This document shows, one piece after another, positions 27,414 through 36,435 of a DNA stretch of 64,000 nt. Made by a program: the position numbers and the translations under genes. The notes beneath the pieces are model-generated. The model saw only the letters and a list, made by a program, of their open reading frames with translations, was not told where the DNA came from and did not search any database. Numbering within the stretch: the first letter of the stretch is position 1; each line of letters opens with the position of its first letter. Origin of the DNA: Rhizobium sp. 16-449-1b (lineage in GTDB: Bacteria > Pseudomonadota > Alphaproteobacteria > Rhizobiales > Rhizobiaceae); the NCBI RefSeq assembly GCF_017741935.1, contig NZ_JAGHMH010000021.1, positions 62,001-126,000 on the forward strand. Reading direction: 5' to 3'.

Positions 27414-28718
27414 ATGAATGCACGCATACTCTTTCTCGCCGGCCTGCTTGGCGCCACCGCGCTTGGCGGCACCGGCGCATTTGCCCAGGACAGCGCTGCC
27501 TGTACCGGCGAAACCGTGACGCTGCGCATTCTGCGCACGCCGGGAAACTACCCCTACCCGGCCCCCATGGAGGCCTGGCAGAGGGAAAATCCCTGCGTCA
27601 AGTTCGAGATCAACGAAGTTCCCTTCGCCCAGCTGGCCGACACGATCTCCGTTCAGGCCGCGAGCTCCAATCCGCCTGACGTCCTCGTCTATGATGGTCC
27701 GAATACCCAGTCCTACGCCGCCTCCGGCATCCTGCTGCCCATCACAAAGTACCTGCCGAAGGGCTGGGATGAGGATATCCTTCCCGCGACCAAGGCCGAG
27801 CACAGCTACGAGGGCGAGGTCTATTCGCCGGGCATCGAGCAGACCACGGTCGCCATGTACTACAACAAGAAGCTCGTCGAAGCCGCCGGCATCAAGCCGC
27901 CGCAGACGCTCGACAAGGCCTGGACATGGCCCGAAGCACTGGCTGCTTTCAAGGCCTGCCAGCAGGGCCCGGCCGGCGCACCGAGCGTCTGGGGTCTCGG
28001 CCCGACCCGTTTCGGCAACGGCCAGCCCGGCCTCGTCTACCAGGACCTGATCTACCAGCGCTCCGCCGGCGACCCGAAGGCCGATCCGGAAAGCTCCGCC
28101 TACAAGACCTTCTGGGCGCTCTCCAAGGACGGCAAGTCGGTCGAGGGATACCTGAACACGCCGGAAGCGGTCGAAGCGCTGAAGTTCTATCAGTCGCTGT
28201 TCAATTCCGAGGGTGTCGCACCCAAGGTCGGCATCCCGAACGCCTTCTTTGACGGCAAGGCCTGCTTCTACATCGATACGCCGGCAGCCGGCAGCGCGCT
28301 GATCAAGGATCCGAAGATCGAGTGGGGCATCACCCCGATCCCGTACTTCAAGACCCCGATCGTCCACACCGGCTCGACCACGATCGGCGCCACGGCGCGT
28401 TCCAAGCATCCCGAGATCGCGGCGAAGTTCGTGGTCGACATGTCCACGGGTGAATACGCCTACATGAACGTCAGCCAGCGCGGCAATCTTCCGACGCTGA
28501 AGAGCCTGTTCCCACGCTTCGAGACCTACAACAGCTATCCGATGAAGGTCTTCGTCGATCAGCTGCAGGAATGGGGCCAGCCGCGTCCTCCGGGTCCGAA
28601 GTTCGCCCAGTACGACAAGCTCGTCACCGATGCTCTGCGTGCCGTGGCCTTCGGTGGCGATCCGGCCGACCTGATGGCGGACGCCGAGAAGAAAGTACAG
28701 CGAGTTCTCGATCGCTAA
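27414..28718 (+). CDS. ABC importer substrate-binding protein, sugar family 1
   Basis: A 434-residue periplasmic protein. Signal peptide residues 1-25 end at AFAQD. The fold signatures of the extracellular solute-binding family 1 follow: NPPDVLVYDGPNTQSYAASG (about 84-103) and GKACFYIDTPAAGSALI near 280-296. Two cysteines near the mature N-terminus (SAACTGE and NPCVKFE) may form a disulfide. AAGGAGAACAGCTG precedes the ATG, a strong ribosome site as usual for an abundant binding protein. Ligand unknown. Confidence 0.92.
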   Translation: MNARILFLAGLLGATALGGTGAFAQDSAACTGETVTLRILRTPGNYPYPAPMEAWQRENPCVKFEINEVPFAQLADTISVQAASSNPPDVLVYDGPNTQSYAASGILLPITKYLPKGWDEDILPATKAEHSYEGEVYSPGIEQTTVAMYYNKKLVEAAGIKPPQTLDKAWTWPEALAAFKACQQGPAGAPSVWGLGPTRFGNGQPGLVYQDLIYQRSAGDPKADPESSAYKTFWALSKDGKSVEGYLNTPEAVEALKFYQSLFNSEGVAPKVGIPNAFFDGKACFYIDTPAAGSALIKDPKIEWGITPIPYFKTPIVHTGSTTIGATARSKHPEIAAKFVVDMSTGEYAYMNVSQRGNLPTLKSLFPRFETYNSYPMKVFVDQLQEWGQPRPPGPKFAQYDKLVTDALRAVAFGGDPADLMADAEKKVQRVLDR

Positions 28719-28733
28719 GCATTGGACGCAAGA

Positions 28734-29672
28734 ATGTCGGTCTCAGATACCCTATCCACGGCTTCGGCCAAACCAAAAACGCGAAAGCCCGCTACCAAGC
28801 GGCAGAAGCGGGATTGGCTGTTTGCGGCCGGCTTCCTTGCGCCGTTCATGATCCTGTTGCTGGTCTTCCAGTACGTGCCTTTGCTCGTCATGGCCCGCAA
28901 CAGCGTCTATGACTACTCCCTGCTCAACCCGGCCGCCGCCAAGTTCGTCGGGTTGCGCAACTTCACCGACATGATCGATTATGACGATGCCGCCGTCTCC
29001 TTCGGCGTCACCTTCCTCTTCGCGCTTGGCGTCGTCGTCTTCGTCATCCCGGTCGCCTTCTCGCTGGCGCTCTTCCTCAATTCGAAGCTGCCGGCGCGCG
29101 GCCTTGTCCGCACCATGATCATGCTGCCGGTCGTGACCTCGTCGGTGGTCGTCGCCACCATGTGGTCCTTCCTGCTCGACCCATCGAACGGCCTGATCAA
29201 CGGCGTTTTGAACATTGTCGGCATCGGCAACCAGCCCTTTCTGACTTCGACAAGCCAGGCGCTTCCGGCCCTGATCGCCATGACGCTCTGGCAGCAGGTG
29301 GGTTTCGGCGCCATCCTCTTCCTCGCCGGCCTGCAGGGCCTGCCGGTGGAGCTGACGGAGGCTGCCCGTATAGACGGCGCCACCCGCCGCCAGGTTCTCT
29401 GGAACGTGACGATCCCGCTTCTCTCCCGCACGACGCTCTTCGTCGTCGTGATCATGACCGTCTTCTCGTTGCAGGCCTTCGCGCCGGCCTTCCTGATGAC
29501 CCAGGGCGGACCGCAGGACAGTACCAACCTGATCGTCTACCACATCTACAACAGCGCCTTCATCATGCAGCAGGCCGGCTATGCCTCGGCACTATCAGTA
29601 GCGCTGCTGCTCGTGGTGCTTGCCATTTCCATGGCGCAGATGGCCCTGCTGCGCTCTCGCTGGAATTACTGA
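28734..29672 (+). CDS. ABC importer permease (MalF/UgpA family)
   Basis: A 312-residue inner-membrane protein with six helices after a charged N-terminal tail of about 25 residues. The EAA loop is GLPVELTEAARIDGATRRQVLWNVTIPLL (about residues 205-233). The ATG at 28734 has GGA 8 nt upstream. It pairs with the next permease to form the translocation channel. Confidence 0.92.
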   Translation: MSVSDTLSTASAKPKTRKPATKRQKRDWLFAAGFLAPFMILLLVFQYVPLLVMARNSVYDYSLLNPAAAKFVGLRNFTDMIDYDDAAVSFGVTFLFALGVVVFVIPVAFSLALFLNSKLPARGLVRTMIMLPVVTSSVVVATMWSFLLDPSNGLINGVLNIVGIGNQPFLTSTSQALPALIAMTLWQQVGFGAILFLAGLQGLPVELTEAARIDGATRRQVLWNVTIPLLSRTTLFVVVIMTVFSLQAFAPAFLMTQGGPQDSTNLIVYHIYNSAFIMQQAGYASALSVALLLVVLAISMAQMALLRSRWNY

Positions 29673-29673
29673 C

Positions 29674-30519
29674 ATGAAGAAGCAACATCTCCGGCGCGGC
29701 GTCATGGTCGCCCTCGTCATAGTCGTCATCCTGTGCTGCTTCCTGGCGCCCTATGCCTGGATCGTATCATCGTCCTTCAAGAATCAGCTGACGCTGTTTA
29801 ACGACGTGACACCGCTCTCCTGGCGCGCCTTCCTGCCCGTCGAGGGAACGTTCGAAAACTATCGCACGCTGTTCGAGCGCACCAACGTGCTGACCGCGCT
29901 AATGAACACGGCCATCGTTGCCGGCGGACAAGTGGCGCTGACGCTGCTGCTCTGTTCAATGGCCGCCTACTCGCTGACGCGCATCCGCTTCCCCGGCGCC
30001 AAGATCGTCTTCGTGCTGATCCTCCTCACCTTCCTGTTGCCGATCGAGGCGATGATGGTGCCGCTTTACCAGGTTGTTTCCGGTCTCGGCCTCTCCAACA
30101 CCCTGCTCGGCGTCATGATCCCCTGGATCGCCAGCCCGTTCGGTCTGTTCCTGCTGAAGCAGGCGTTCGAGGAACTGCCGGTCGAGCTCGAGGACGCCGC
30201 GCGGATCGATGGCGCCGGCCATGTGCGCATCTTCTTTTCGATCGTGCTGCCGAACGTGAAGGTTCCGATGCTGACGCTCGGGCTCATCACCTTCCTGTTT
30301 TCTTGGAACAGCTTCCTTTGGCCGCTCGTCATCATCCAGGATCCGGCAATCCAGGTCATCCAGGTGGCGATTGCCCAGCAGGGCTCGCCGACGCAGCTGC
30401 CGAACTGGGGCGAAACCTTCGCCGGCGCGACCGTCGCAACCGTACCGCTCATCCTGCTCTTCCTGTTGCTGCAGAAGTATTTCACGCAGGGCATGACCAC
30501 CAGCGGGATCAAGGGCTAG
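29674..30519 (+). CDS. ABC importer permease (MalG/UgpE family)
   Basis: A 281-residue inner-membrane protein with six helices and the EAA loop ELPVELEDAARIDGAGHVRIFFSIVLPNVK (about residues 167-196). The start ATG is 1 nt after the previous stop, indicating translational coupling. Together with MalK-, MalE- and MalF-like neighbours it completes a CUT1-type importer. Confidence 0.92.
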   Translation: MKKQHLRRGVMVALVIVVILCCFLAPYAWIVSSSFKNQLTLFNDVTPLSWRAFLPVEGTFENYRTLFERTNVLTALMNTAIVAGGQVALTLLLCSMAAYSLTRIRFPGAKIVFVLILLTFLLPIEAMMVPLYQVVSGLGLSNTLLGVMIPWIASPFGLFLLKQAFEELPVELEDAARIDGAGHVRIFFSIVLPNVKVPMLTLGLITFLFSWNSFLWPLVIIQDPAIQVIQVAIAQQGSPTQLPNWGETFAGATVATVPLILLFLLLQKYFTQGMTTSGIKG

Positions 30520-30522
30520 GCC

Positions 30523-31344
30523 ATGAACGCACCGGCCCACAACCTCGCCCCGCTTTTGAGGCTGGACGCCCCTATGGGTGGTCAGATCGGCTATCGCGTC
30601 TTCGGAAGCGAAGGCGACTGGCTGGTACTGATCCACGGCTGGTGCGGCAACGCCGAGCACTGGAACGGGATCGCGCCCGAACTGGCGCGCGGCCACCGGG
30701 TGCTCGCGGTCTCGCATCCCGGTTTCGGCGGTATGCTCCCGCCGCCGCCGGCCGGCCAGACAATCCGGGCAATGGGCAAAGCAGTCGCGCATCTCCTGGC
30801 GCATCTCGGCATCGAAGGCGCGACGCTGATCGGTCACTCGATGGGTGGCCCGATCATGACCGAGGTCGCGATCATCGCGCCGGAACGTGTGAGGGCCCTG
30901 ATCGGTCTCGATACGTTGACGGACCGCGACTATTACGGCCGTGTTCCCGACGACGAACTCATCCGACGCCACGAGGAGTTCGCTGCCGACTACGCCGGCC
31001 GCATGCGCGCCATGATCGATATCATCGTGCATCCATCGACGAACGAGGCGATGCGCCAGGCGATCACCGACGACATGATCGCCTCGGCCCCGGCCACCTT
31101 TGCGCTTGATGTGAAGGACGACCTCTTCGCCTGGGACGCCGAGGAACGTTGGCCGCTTATCTCCTGCCCGGCGATCATGCTCAACTCGACGTGGGTCGCG
31201 AGACTGGCGGATCCGAAGCCAATGCCCTGCTTCAGCGACATCGATGTCGTCGAATACGATTCCGGACATTTCCCGATGATCGAAGCTCCCGTGATGATTG
31301 TGGAAAAGCTTCGAAGCTGCCTTGCTACACTCGTATACCCATAA
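30523..31344 (+). CDS. Alpha/beta hydrolase
   Basis: A 273-residue hydrolase encoded 3 nt after the permease. HGWCGNAEHW (about 37-46) forms the oxyanion region, GHSMGG (Ser about residue 106) is the nucleophile elbow and EYDSGHFPM near 246-254 carries the catalytic histidine. It is not closely similar by eye to the alpha/beta hydrolase at 23134. Its position at the end of an importer operon suggests it hydrolyses an ester or lactone form of the imported compound. Confidence 0.88.
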   Translation: MNAPAHNLAPLLRLDAPMGGQIGYRVFGSEGDWLVLIHGWCGNAEHWNGIAPELARGHRVLAVSHPGFGGMLPPPPAGQTIRAMGKAVAHLLAHLGIEGATLIGHSMGGPIMTEVAIIAPERVRALIGLDTLTDRDYYGRVPDDELIRRHEEFAADYAGRMRAMIDIIVHPSTNEAMRQAITDDMIASAPATFALDVKDDLFAWDAEERWPLISCPAIMLNSTWVARLADPKPMPCFSDIDVVEYDSGHFPMIEAPVMIVEKLRSCLATLVYP

Positions 31345-31381
31345 TCCCCCCATTGAATGCACCGCAAAAAGAAAAGTATAA

Positions 31382-32149
31382 ATGCCGCCAGCAAAATACA
31401 AATTGGCCATTCGCAGTTCGGCGAGAGGAGTGACCGCATTGGATCAGGATGACACGCGTCTGCCCGAAGCGGCAAACGGGATGCGCGCTCCGACCCGCGC
31501 CGGCGAGCTGCGTGAACAGCTTGAGCAGATGATCCTCGACGGCAGGCTCGTCCCCGGCGAGCGGCTGGACGAAATGGAACTCGCGCGTCGCTTCGGCCTT
31601 TCCCGCACGCCGGTGCGCGAGGCCATCAAGGCGCTGTTGGCGATCGGCCTTGTCGAGACACGCGGCCGCCAAGGCACGCACGTAGCACTGCTCTCCATTC
31701 CGGCGCTGATCGAGATGTTCGACGTGATGTCGGCTCTCGAAGGTCTCTGTGCCCGCCTCGCCGCCCGCCGCGCGACGCCGGCCGAACGCGCCGGCATGCG
31801 CAAGGTGCATGAGGAGCTGGTTGAAGCCTATAATTCCGGTGACCCGGTTGCCTTCTACAAGGTGAACCAGAAATTCCACGACCAGCTTTATGAAGCAGCC
31901 CACACGCACTTCATCGCGGATCAGGCGATCCAGCTTCGCCGCCGCATCGGCGCCTACCGCATGCGCGCTACCTACCAGCCCGGCCGCATGCTGAGCACGC
32001 TGACCGAGCACGTCCGTATCATGGATGCGATCGATGCGGGCGATCCGGAAGCGGCGCGCAAGGCGGCCAGCGATCACGTGCAACTCCTCGGCGACCAGCT
32101 GACAGACTTCATTTCGTCGCTGCCAGCGCATATGAGCCGCGCTCAGTAA
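31382..32149 (+). CDS. GntR-family regulator with FCD domain
   Basis: A regulator of up to 255 residues. The winged helix carries RLDEMELARRFGLSRTPVREAIKALLAIGLVETRGRQGTHV (helix-turn-helix with the TPVREA signature); the C-terminal FCD domain has the metal-ligand region D.H..FH-like KVNQKFHDQLYEAA and later TEHVRIMDAI and AASDHVQLL. The start is uncertain: ATG at 31382 has a poor ribosome site, while TTG at 31439 has GAGGAG 8 nt upstream. It likely controls the flanking catabolic operons, with candidate GTATAC operators at 31333, 26189 and 19834. FCD regulators usually sense a small organic acid. Confidence 0.88.
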   Translation: MPPAKYKLAIRSSARGVTALDQDDTRLPEAANGMRAPTRAGELREQLEQMILDGRLVPGERLDEMELARRFGLSRTPVREAIKALLAIGLVETRGRQGTHVALLSIPALIEMFDVMSALEGLCARLAARRATPAERAGMRKVHEELVEAYNSGDPVAFYKVNQKFHDQLYEAAHTHFIADQAIQLRRRIGAYRMRATYQPGRMLSTLTEHVRIMDAIDAGDPEAARKAASDHVQLLGDQLTDFISSLPAHMSRAQ

Positions 32150-32212
32150 CAAGACCGAGCGTCACGCCCGCAAGGAGACCGCGCGGCAACCGTCGCGCGG
32201 AGGAGGAAACAC

Positions 32213-33160
32213 ATGTCCGCCCCACAACGCCCCGTCATCCTGAACCAGCTTGGTCCTGAGCTCGGCAAGGCTCTCGAAGAGCATCCATCCCGACCGGTGG
32301 TGATCCAGGATTCCGTTCCGGCGGAGCCATGGAAGATCGCGCCGGAGGCCGATATCCTGGTGACGGGCGGCTTTGCCAGCTGGAAACAGGCGCCACGCGA
32401 CTGGCGATTTCCGGAGCGGCTGAAATGGGTGCAATCGCAGACGACAGGCATCGAGATCTATCCGCCGACCTTGCTGCGGGACCGGGTCATGACCTGCGGC
32501 CGCGGCCTGAATGCGCTGCCGATCGCCGAGTTCGTTTTCGCGGCGATACTGCGCAGCGAAAAACGATTGGACGAGACGCGTGCTCGTAGCGAGGCGGACT
32601 GGCGCCGTCACGACATCGGCCGCGTCTACGGCAAGACGCTCGGCCTCATCGGTTACGGCAGCCTCGGCCAGGCGATCGCCCGCCGGGCGCTGGCCTTCGA
32701 CATGAACGTCATGGTCAACCGGCGCACGCCCTGGGAGGGAGACGGCGGCATCGTCGCGGCCGGTATCGATGAGATATTCGCTGCCGCCGACCATCTCGTC
32801 ATCGCCGCGCCGCTGACCGCGGAGACGGAAGGATTGATCGATCGTAAATTGCTTGGCGCAGCCAAGCCGGGTTTGCATCTCATCAACATCTCACGCGGCG
32901 GCCTTGTCGATCAGCAAGCTCTGGTGGCTGCACTCGTTGCGGGAGATATCGGCAGCGCGACGCTGGATGTGACAACGCCGGAGCCGCTGCCCGACGGCCA
33001 CCCGCTCTACACCCTGCCCAACGTCTTCATCAGCCCGCACATTTCCTGGGCCGGCGGCGATCAGGATCAGGCGTTTCAGCAGCGATTGATGAAGAACCTC
33101 GACGCCTATCTCAAAGGCGAAGAGCTTGAGGCGCTGGTCGATCCCGTGCGCGGTTACTGA
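32213..33160 (+). CDS. D-2-hydroxyacid dehydrogenase family protein
   Basis: A 315-residue NAD(P)-dependent dehydrogenase. The Rossmann motif GLIGYGSLGQAIARRAL lies at about 144-160; the substrate arginine is in NISRGGLVDQQAL (about 225-237), the glutamate in TLDVTTPEPLP and the histidine in SPHISWAGG. It interconverts a 2-keto acid and a D-2-hydroxy acid. The strong ribosome site GGAGGAGG precedes the ATG. It follows the GntR gene by 63 nt and converges on the second GntR gene at 33183. Confidence 0.9.
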   Translation: MSAPQRPVILNQLGPELGKALEEHPSRPVVIQDSVPAEPWKIAPEADILVTGGFASWKQAPRDWRFPERLKWVQSQTTGIEIYPPTLLRDRVMTCGRGLNALPIAEFVFAAILRSEKRLDETRARSEADWRRHDIGRVYGKTLGLIGYGSLGQAIARRALAFDMNVMVNRRTPWEGDGGIVAAGIDEIFAAADHLVIAAPLTAETEGLIDRKLLGAAKPGLHLINISRGGLVDQQALVAALVAGDIGSATLDVTTPEPLPDGHPLYTLPNVFISPHISWAGGDQDQAFQQRLMKNLDAYLKGEELEALVDPVRGY

Positions 33161-33182
33161 CCGGGGTCAAACGGCTCAATCA

Positions 33183-33869
33183 TCACGCCCGCCCGAAAGA
33201 CTTCGGCTTGGCGGTTTGGAGTGCCGCAAGAACGGATCTTTCCGAGCGCACAAGATAGGCGTCTAGCTGATCCGATGCCGTCTCGATGTCGCCAGCCTCA
33301 AGAGACGCAAGGAGTTCGCAATTCAGAGCGATGTAGGGAACATGCAGATGGGCGGTATCCTCAAACTGAGCGAACACCAAACGGAGCTCCGCCAGAACAA
33401 GCTCAAAGCAGGCGCTTAGCCGAGGGCTATCGCATAGCTCGACCATCGAGCGATGAAACTCCATGTTGATTGTACCCACGCTTCGCCAGTCGCCAGCCTC
33501 TCGCGACGCCTCGGTGCGCGCCAGGAGCTCTCGCATACTCGCCAATGCCGGGTGTGTGCGGACAGCGGCGCGAACGGCGCCTTTCTGGATGACATGCCTC
33601 ACCCTGTAGATATCAACGACCGAAGCTTCGCCCGGAGTGGCAACGAAGACGCCACGGTTGGGTATGTGAACCAGCAGGTTCTGGCTCGTCAGCAGGCGGA
33701 ATATTTCGCGCAGCGTGTTGCGCGAGATCCCGAACTGGGTTGCGATCTGCTGTTCGGAAAGCTTGGCACCCGGCGCCAGCTCGCCCGAGATCAGCATCGC
33801 GCGGATCTTTCCGGCAATCTGCGCCGTCAACGGCTCGTCGTCGATTTCAGTAATCGCCGTGCGCATCAT
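33183..33869 (-). CDS. GntR-family regulator with FCD domain, divergent from pxpA operon
   Basis: A 228-residue regulator with the helix-turn-helix LSEQQIATQFGISRNTLREIFRLLTSQNLLVHIPNRGVFV (about 37-76) and a C-terminal FCD domain. The ATG at 33869 is used; GGGGGAAAGGG lies upstream, and a TTG one codon earlier is not needed. It is transcribed away from the LamB/YcsF gene, and two palindromes (33975-33987 and 33998-34011) lie between them. It is therefore the first candidate to bind TTGTTCAACAA, together with its likely paralogue at 41004, whose helix-turn-helix region (NVSRNTLREALRDLV) is similar. Confidence 0.9.
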   Translation of the reverse strand: MMRTAITEIDDEPLTAQIAGKIRAMLISGELAPGAKLSEQQIATQFGISRNTLREIFRLLTSQNLLVHIPNRGVFVATPGEASVVDIYRVRHVIQKGAVRAAVRTHPALASMRELLARTEASREAGDWRSVGTINMEFHRSMVELCDSPRLSACFELVLAELRLVFAQFEDTAHLHVPYIALNCELLASLEAGDIETASDQLDAYLVRSERSVLAALQTAKPKSFGRA

Positions 33870-33974
33870 CAACGCCCTTTCCCCCTTTGTTCAGGGCACC
33901 ATATCGAATTCCAGCGCATGCCAACCGGCTTTATCGCCGGCCATAGCGGCACGTCCAAAAATGCGCTCCGGCAT

Positions 33975-34011
33975 ATTGTTCAACAATCTATATTGCTTTA
34001 TTGAACAATAA
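33975..34011. promoter_or_regulatory. Operator pair upstream of the pxpA-carboxylase operon
   Basis: ATTGTTCAACAAT (33975-33987) is a perfect palindrome with 6-bp arms around a central C. Twelve bases further on TTATTGAACAATAA (33998-34011) is a second palindrome sharing TTGAACAA. The core TTGTTCAACAA recurs exactly at 40637-40647 (reverse) and 40969-40979, always in promoter regions of this metabolic unit. Confidence 0.8.
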
Positions 34012-34045
34012 TCCGTGACGTCAGTATTTTCAATGGAGATGGAAC

Positions 34046-34816
34046 ATGGCGGCAATCGATCTGAACAGCGATCTCGGCGAAAGCTTCGGCCCTTGGCCGA
34101 TGGGGGATGACGCCGCCATGCTGGCGACGGTGACGAGCGCCAACATCGCCTGCGGCTTCCATGCCGGCGATCCCTCGGGAATCCTGACGGTGCTAAAAGA
34201 AGCGACGCGGCGCGGTGTCGCCGTCGGCGCCCATATCGGCTATCGCGATCTGGTCGGCTTCGGCCGCCGCAATATGGACCCCTCGAGCGCCGAACTCGTC
34301 GGCGACACGATCTACCAGATCGGCGCCCTGCAGGGTCTGGCAAAGGCGGCCGGAACTAGGGTGCGCTACGTGAAGCCGCATGGCGCGCTCTACAACACCA
34401 TCGCCAACGACGCCCGCCAGGCCGCCGATGTCATTGAAGGCATCAAGGCCGTCGATCCGAACCTTGTTTTGATGGCGCTGGCCGGAGCGCCGATCGTAGC
34501 GCAGGCGCGTGAGGCCGGGCTGACCGTGGTCTGCGAGGCCTTCGCTGACCGTGCCTATAATGTCGATGGCAGCCTCGTCAGCCGCCGGTTGGACGGTTCG
34601 GTGATCCATGATCCGCAAGCTGTCGCCGAGCGCATGTTGCGCATGGTCACGGAAAGCCGCGTTGTGGCGATCGACGGAACCGAAATCGCGCTCGACGCAC
34701 ATTCGATCTGCATTCACGGCGACACGCCGGCGGCCGTCGCGATCGCGCGCACGCTGCGGCAGACGCTGGAAGCACGTGGTGTCGAGCTCAAGTCCTTCGT
34801 CGATATGTCGTCATGA
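34046..34816 (+). CDS. pxpA: LamB/YcsF family protein (5-oxoprolinase subunit A, PxpA-like)
   Basis: A 256-residue cytoplasmic protein with the family opening IDLNSDLGESFGPW, then ANIACGFHAGDP (about 33-44), GAHIGYRDLVGFGRR (about 60-74) and VKPHGALYN (about 109-117), which form the metal-binding centre of the PHP-like barrel. With PxpB and PxpC this family makes ATP-dependent 5-oxoprolinase, which opens pyroglutamate to glutamate. GGAGATGGAAC precedes the ATG. The gene overlaps the PxpB-PxpC fusion by 4 nt. The linked biotin carboxylase is not part of the described PxpABC enzyme, so the substrate here may differ. Confidence 0.9.
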   Translation: MAAIDLNSDLGESFGPWPMGDDAAMLATVTSANIACGFHAGDPSGILTVLKEATRRGVAVGAHIGYRDLVGFGRRNMDPSSAELVGDTIYQIGALQGLAKAAGTRVRYVKPHGALYNTIANDARQAADVIEGIKAVDPNLVLMALAGAPIVAQAREAGLTVVCEAFADRAYNVDGSLVSRRLDGSVIHDPQAVAERMLRMVTESRVVAIDGTEIALDAHSICIHGDTPAAVAIARTLRQTLEARGVELKSFVDMSS

Positions 34817-36435
34817 GCGAGCGCCTGCGTTTCCTGCCTTCAGGCAGCGACAGTTTCCTCGTCGAGCTCGACGATCTCGCCGCCACTCTGACCTTACTCG
34901 ACGCGCTTCTGGCAGCGGGGCTCGCAGGTGTACGCGAGGTCATCCCGGGCGCGCGCACCGTCATGGTGCGCTTCGACCCGTGGCTGGCAAGCGTGGCAGG
35001 GCTTTACGACAAGATCGCCGCTCTCAACCTTTCTACGCGCTCCTCCCGCCGCGGCGAGCTGTTCGAAATCCCGGTCTCCTATGATGGCGAGGATCTTGGC
35101 GATGTCGCCGAAATGCTCGGCTGCACGATCGAAGAGGTCATCCAGCGCCATACCGAGGCGACCTATACCGTCGCCTTCACCGGCTTTGCCCCTGGCTTTG
35201 CCTATATGACCTCAGACGATCCACGTTTCGACGTGCCGCGCCGCAAGAGCCCACGGGTAAAGATCCCCGCCGGCTCGGTCGCCATCGCCGGCAAATTCGG
35301 CGGCATCTATCCGTCCGACAGCCCCGGCGGCTGGCAGCTGCTCGGCAAGACGCCGCTCGCGATGTGGGACACGACGCGGGAACGCGCAGCACTGCTCGCG
35401 CCCGGCGACCGCGTTCGATTTCGCGACATAGCCAAGGGCGCTGTCGTCCCGGTCTCCTCACCCAAGCTGCCAAGCAGTGAGGCTCCGGCACAGAAAGCCG
35501 GATTGCTGGTCACCCGCTCGGATCGCCCCGCGCTCTTCCAGGATCTCGGCCGACCGGGTCTCGCCAGCCAGGGTGTCTCGGAATCCGGCGCACTCGACCG
35601 CACGGCGATGATCGAGGCCAATCGTTGCCTCGGAAACCCGCGCGATGCCGCCGTGATCGAAGTGCTCTTCGGAGGCTTCGCCATCAAGGCCGATCGGCCG
35701 GTCACCGTCGCGGTAACCGGCGCCCCCTGCCCGCTGACGATCCACACAGCGACGGGCGTCGAGGTCAACGCTAATTTCGCAAGCCCGATCGCCCTTGATG
35801 CCGGCGACGAGTTGGTGCTCGGCATTCCGCCCGAGGGCATGATGAGCTACCTCGCCCTGCGGGGAGGCTTCGAGGTCCAGCCGGTGCTCGGATCGGCGGC
35901 CACCGACACGCTCGCCAAGGTCGGCCCGGCGCCGATCGCGGCCGGCGACATCCTTGTTCCCGCTGAGCGCCGATCACTTGCGGTCATGCCGACCGATGCC
36001 AAGCAGCGGCGCCTGCCGCGTACCGGCGAAGTCGTGACGCTCGATATCGTGCTTGGTCCGCGCACGGACTGGTTCACCGAGCAGGGCGTTGCGACGCTGA
36101 CCTCGCAGGAGTGGGACGTGACGCCTCAATCCAGCCGCGTCGGCATGCGCCTTGACGGCAAGGTGGCGATCGAGCGTTCGGACAATGCGGAACTGCCCTC
36201 GGAAGGGACCGCACTCGGCGCGATCCAGGTGCCGCATAGCGGCCAGCCCGTGCTCTTCCTTGCCGATCATCCGCTGACAGGCGGCTATCCGGTCATCGGC
36301 GTTGTCGCCAGCCACCATCTCGACCTCGCCGGCCAGATCCCGATCGGCGCCCGCATCCGTTTCAATCCGATCTCCGCTTTCGAGTCGCGCGAGGTCATCG
36401 CCGGCAACGAGCCGAACAGGACACTGATTTCATGA
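34813..36435 (+). CDS. Fused PxpB-PxpC (KipI-KipA / allophanate-hydrolase-like) carboxyltransferase-type protein
   Basis: A 540-residue fusion. Residues about 1-215 are the PxpB/KipI (AHS1) domain, with FTGFAPGFAYM and the block AGSVAIAGKFGGIYPSDSPGG; residues about 230-535 are the PxpC/KipA (AHS2) domain, with FQDLGRPGLASQGVSESGALD and LGAIQVPHSGQPV. The same two domains form the carboxyltransferase part of urea carboxylase. In most genomes pxpB and pxpC are separate genes. The start overlaps pxpA and the stop overlaps the biotin carboxylase gene by 4 nt (ATGA), so three proteins are made in close stoichiometry. Confidence 0.9.
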   Translation: MSERLRFLPSGSDSFLVELDDLAATLTLLDALLAAGLAGVREVIPGARTVMVRFDPWLASVAGLYDKIAALNLSTRSSRRGELFEIPVSYDGEDLGDVAEMLGCTIEEVIQRHTEATYTVAFTGFAPGFAYMTSDDPRFDVPRRKSPRVKIPAGSVAIAGKFGGIYPSDSPGGWQLLGKTPLAMWDTTRERAALLAPGDRVRFRDIAKGAVVPVSSPKLPSSEAPAQKAGLLVTRSDRPALFQDLGRPGLASQGVSESGALDRTAMIEANRCLGNPRDAAVIEVLFGGFAIKADRPVTVAVTGAPCPLTIHTATGVEVNANFASPIALDAGDELVLGIPPEGMMSYLALRGGFEVQPVLGSAATDTLAKVGPAPIAAGDILVPAERRSLAVMPTDAKQRRLPRTGEVVTLDIVLGPRTDWFTEQGVATLTSQEWDVTPQSSRVGMRLDGKVAIERSDNAELPSEGTALGAIQVPHSGQPVLFLADHPLTGGYPVIGVVASHHLDLAGQIPIGARIRFNPISAFESREVIAGNEPNRTLIS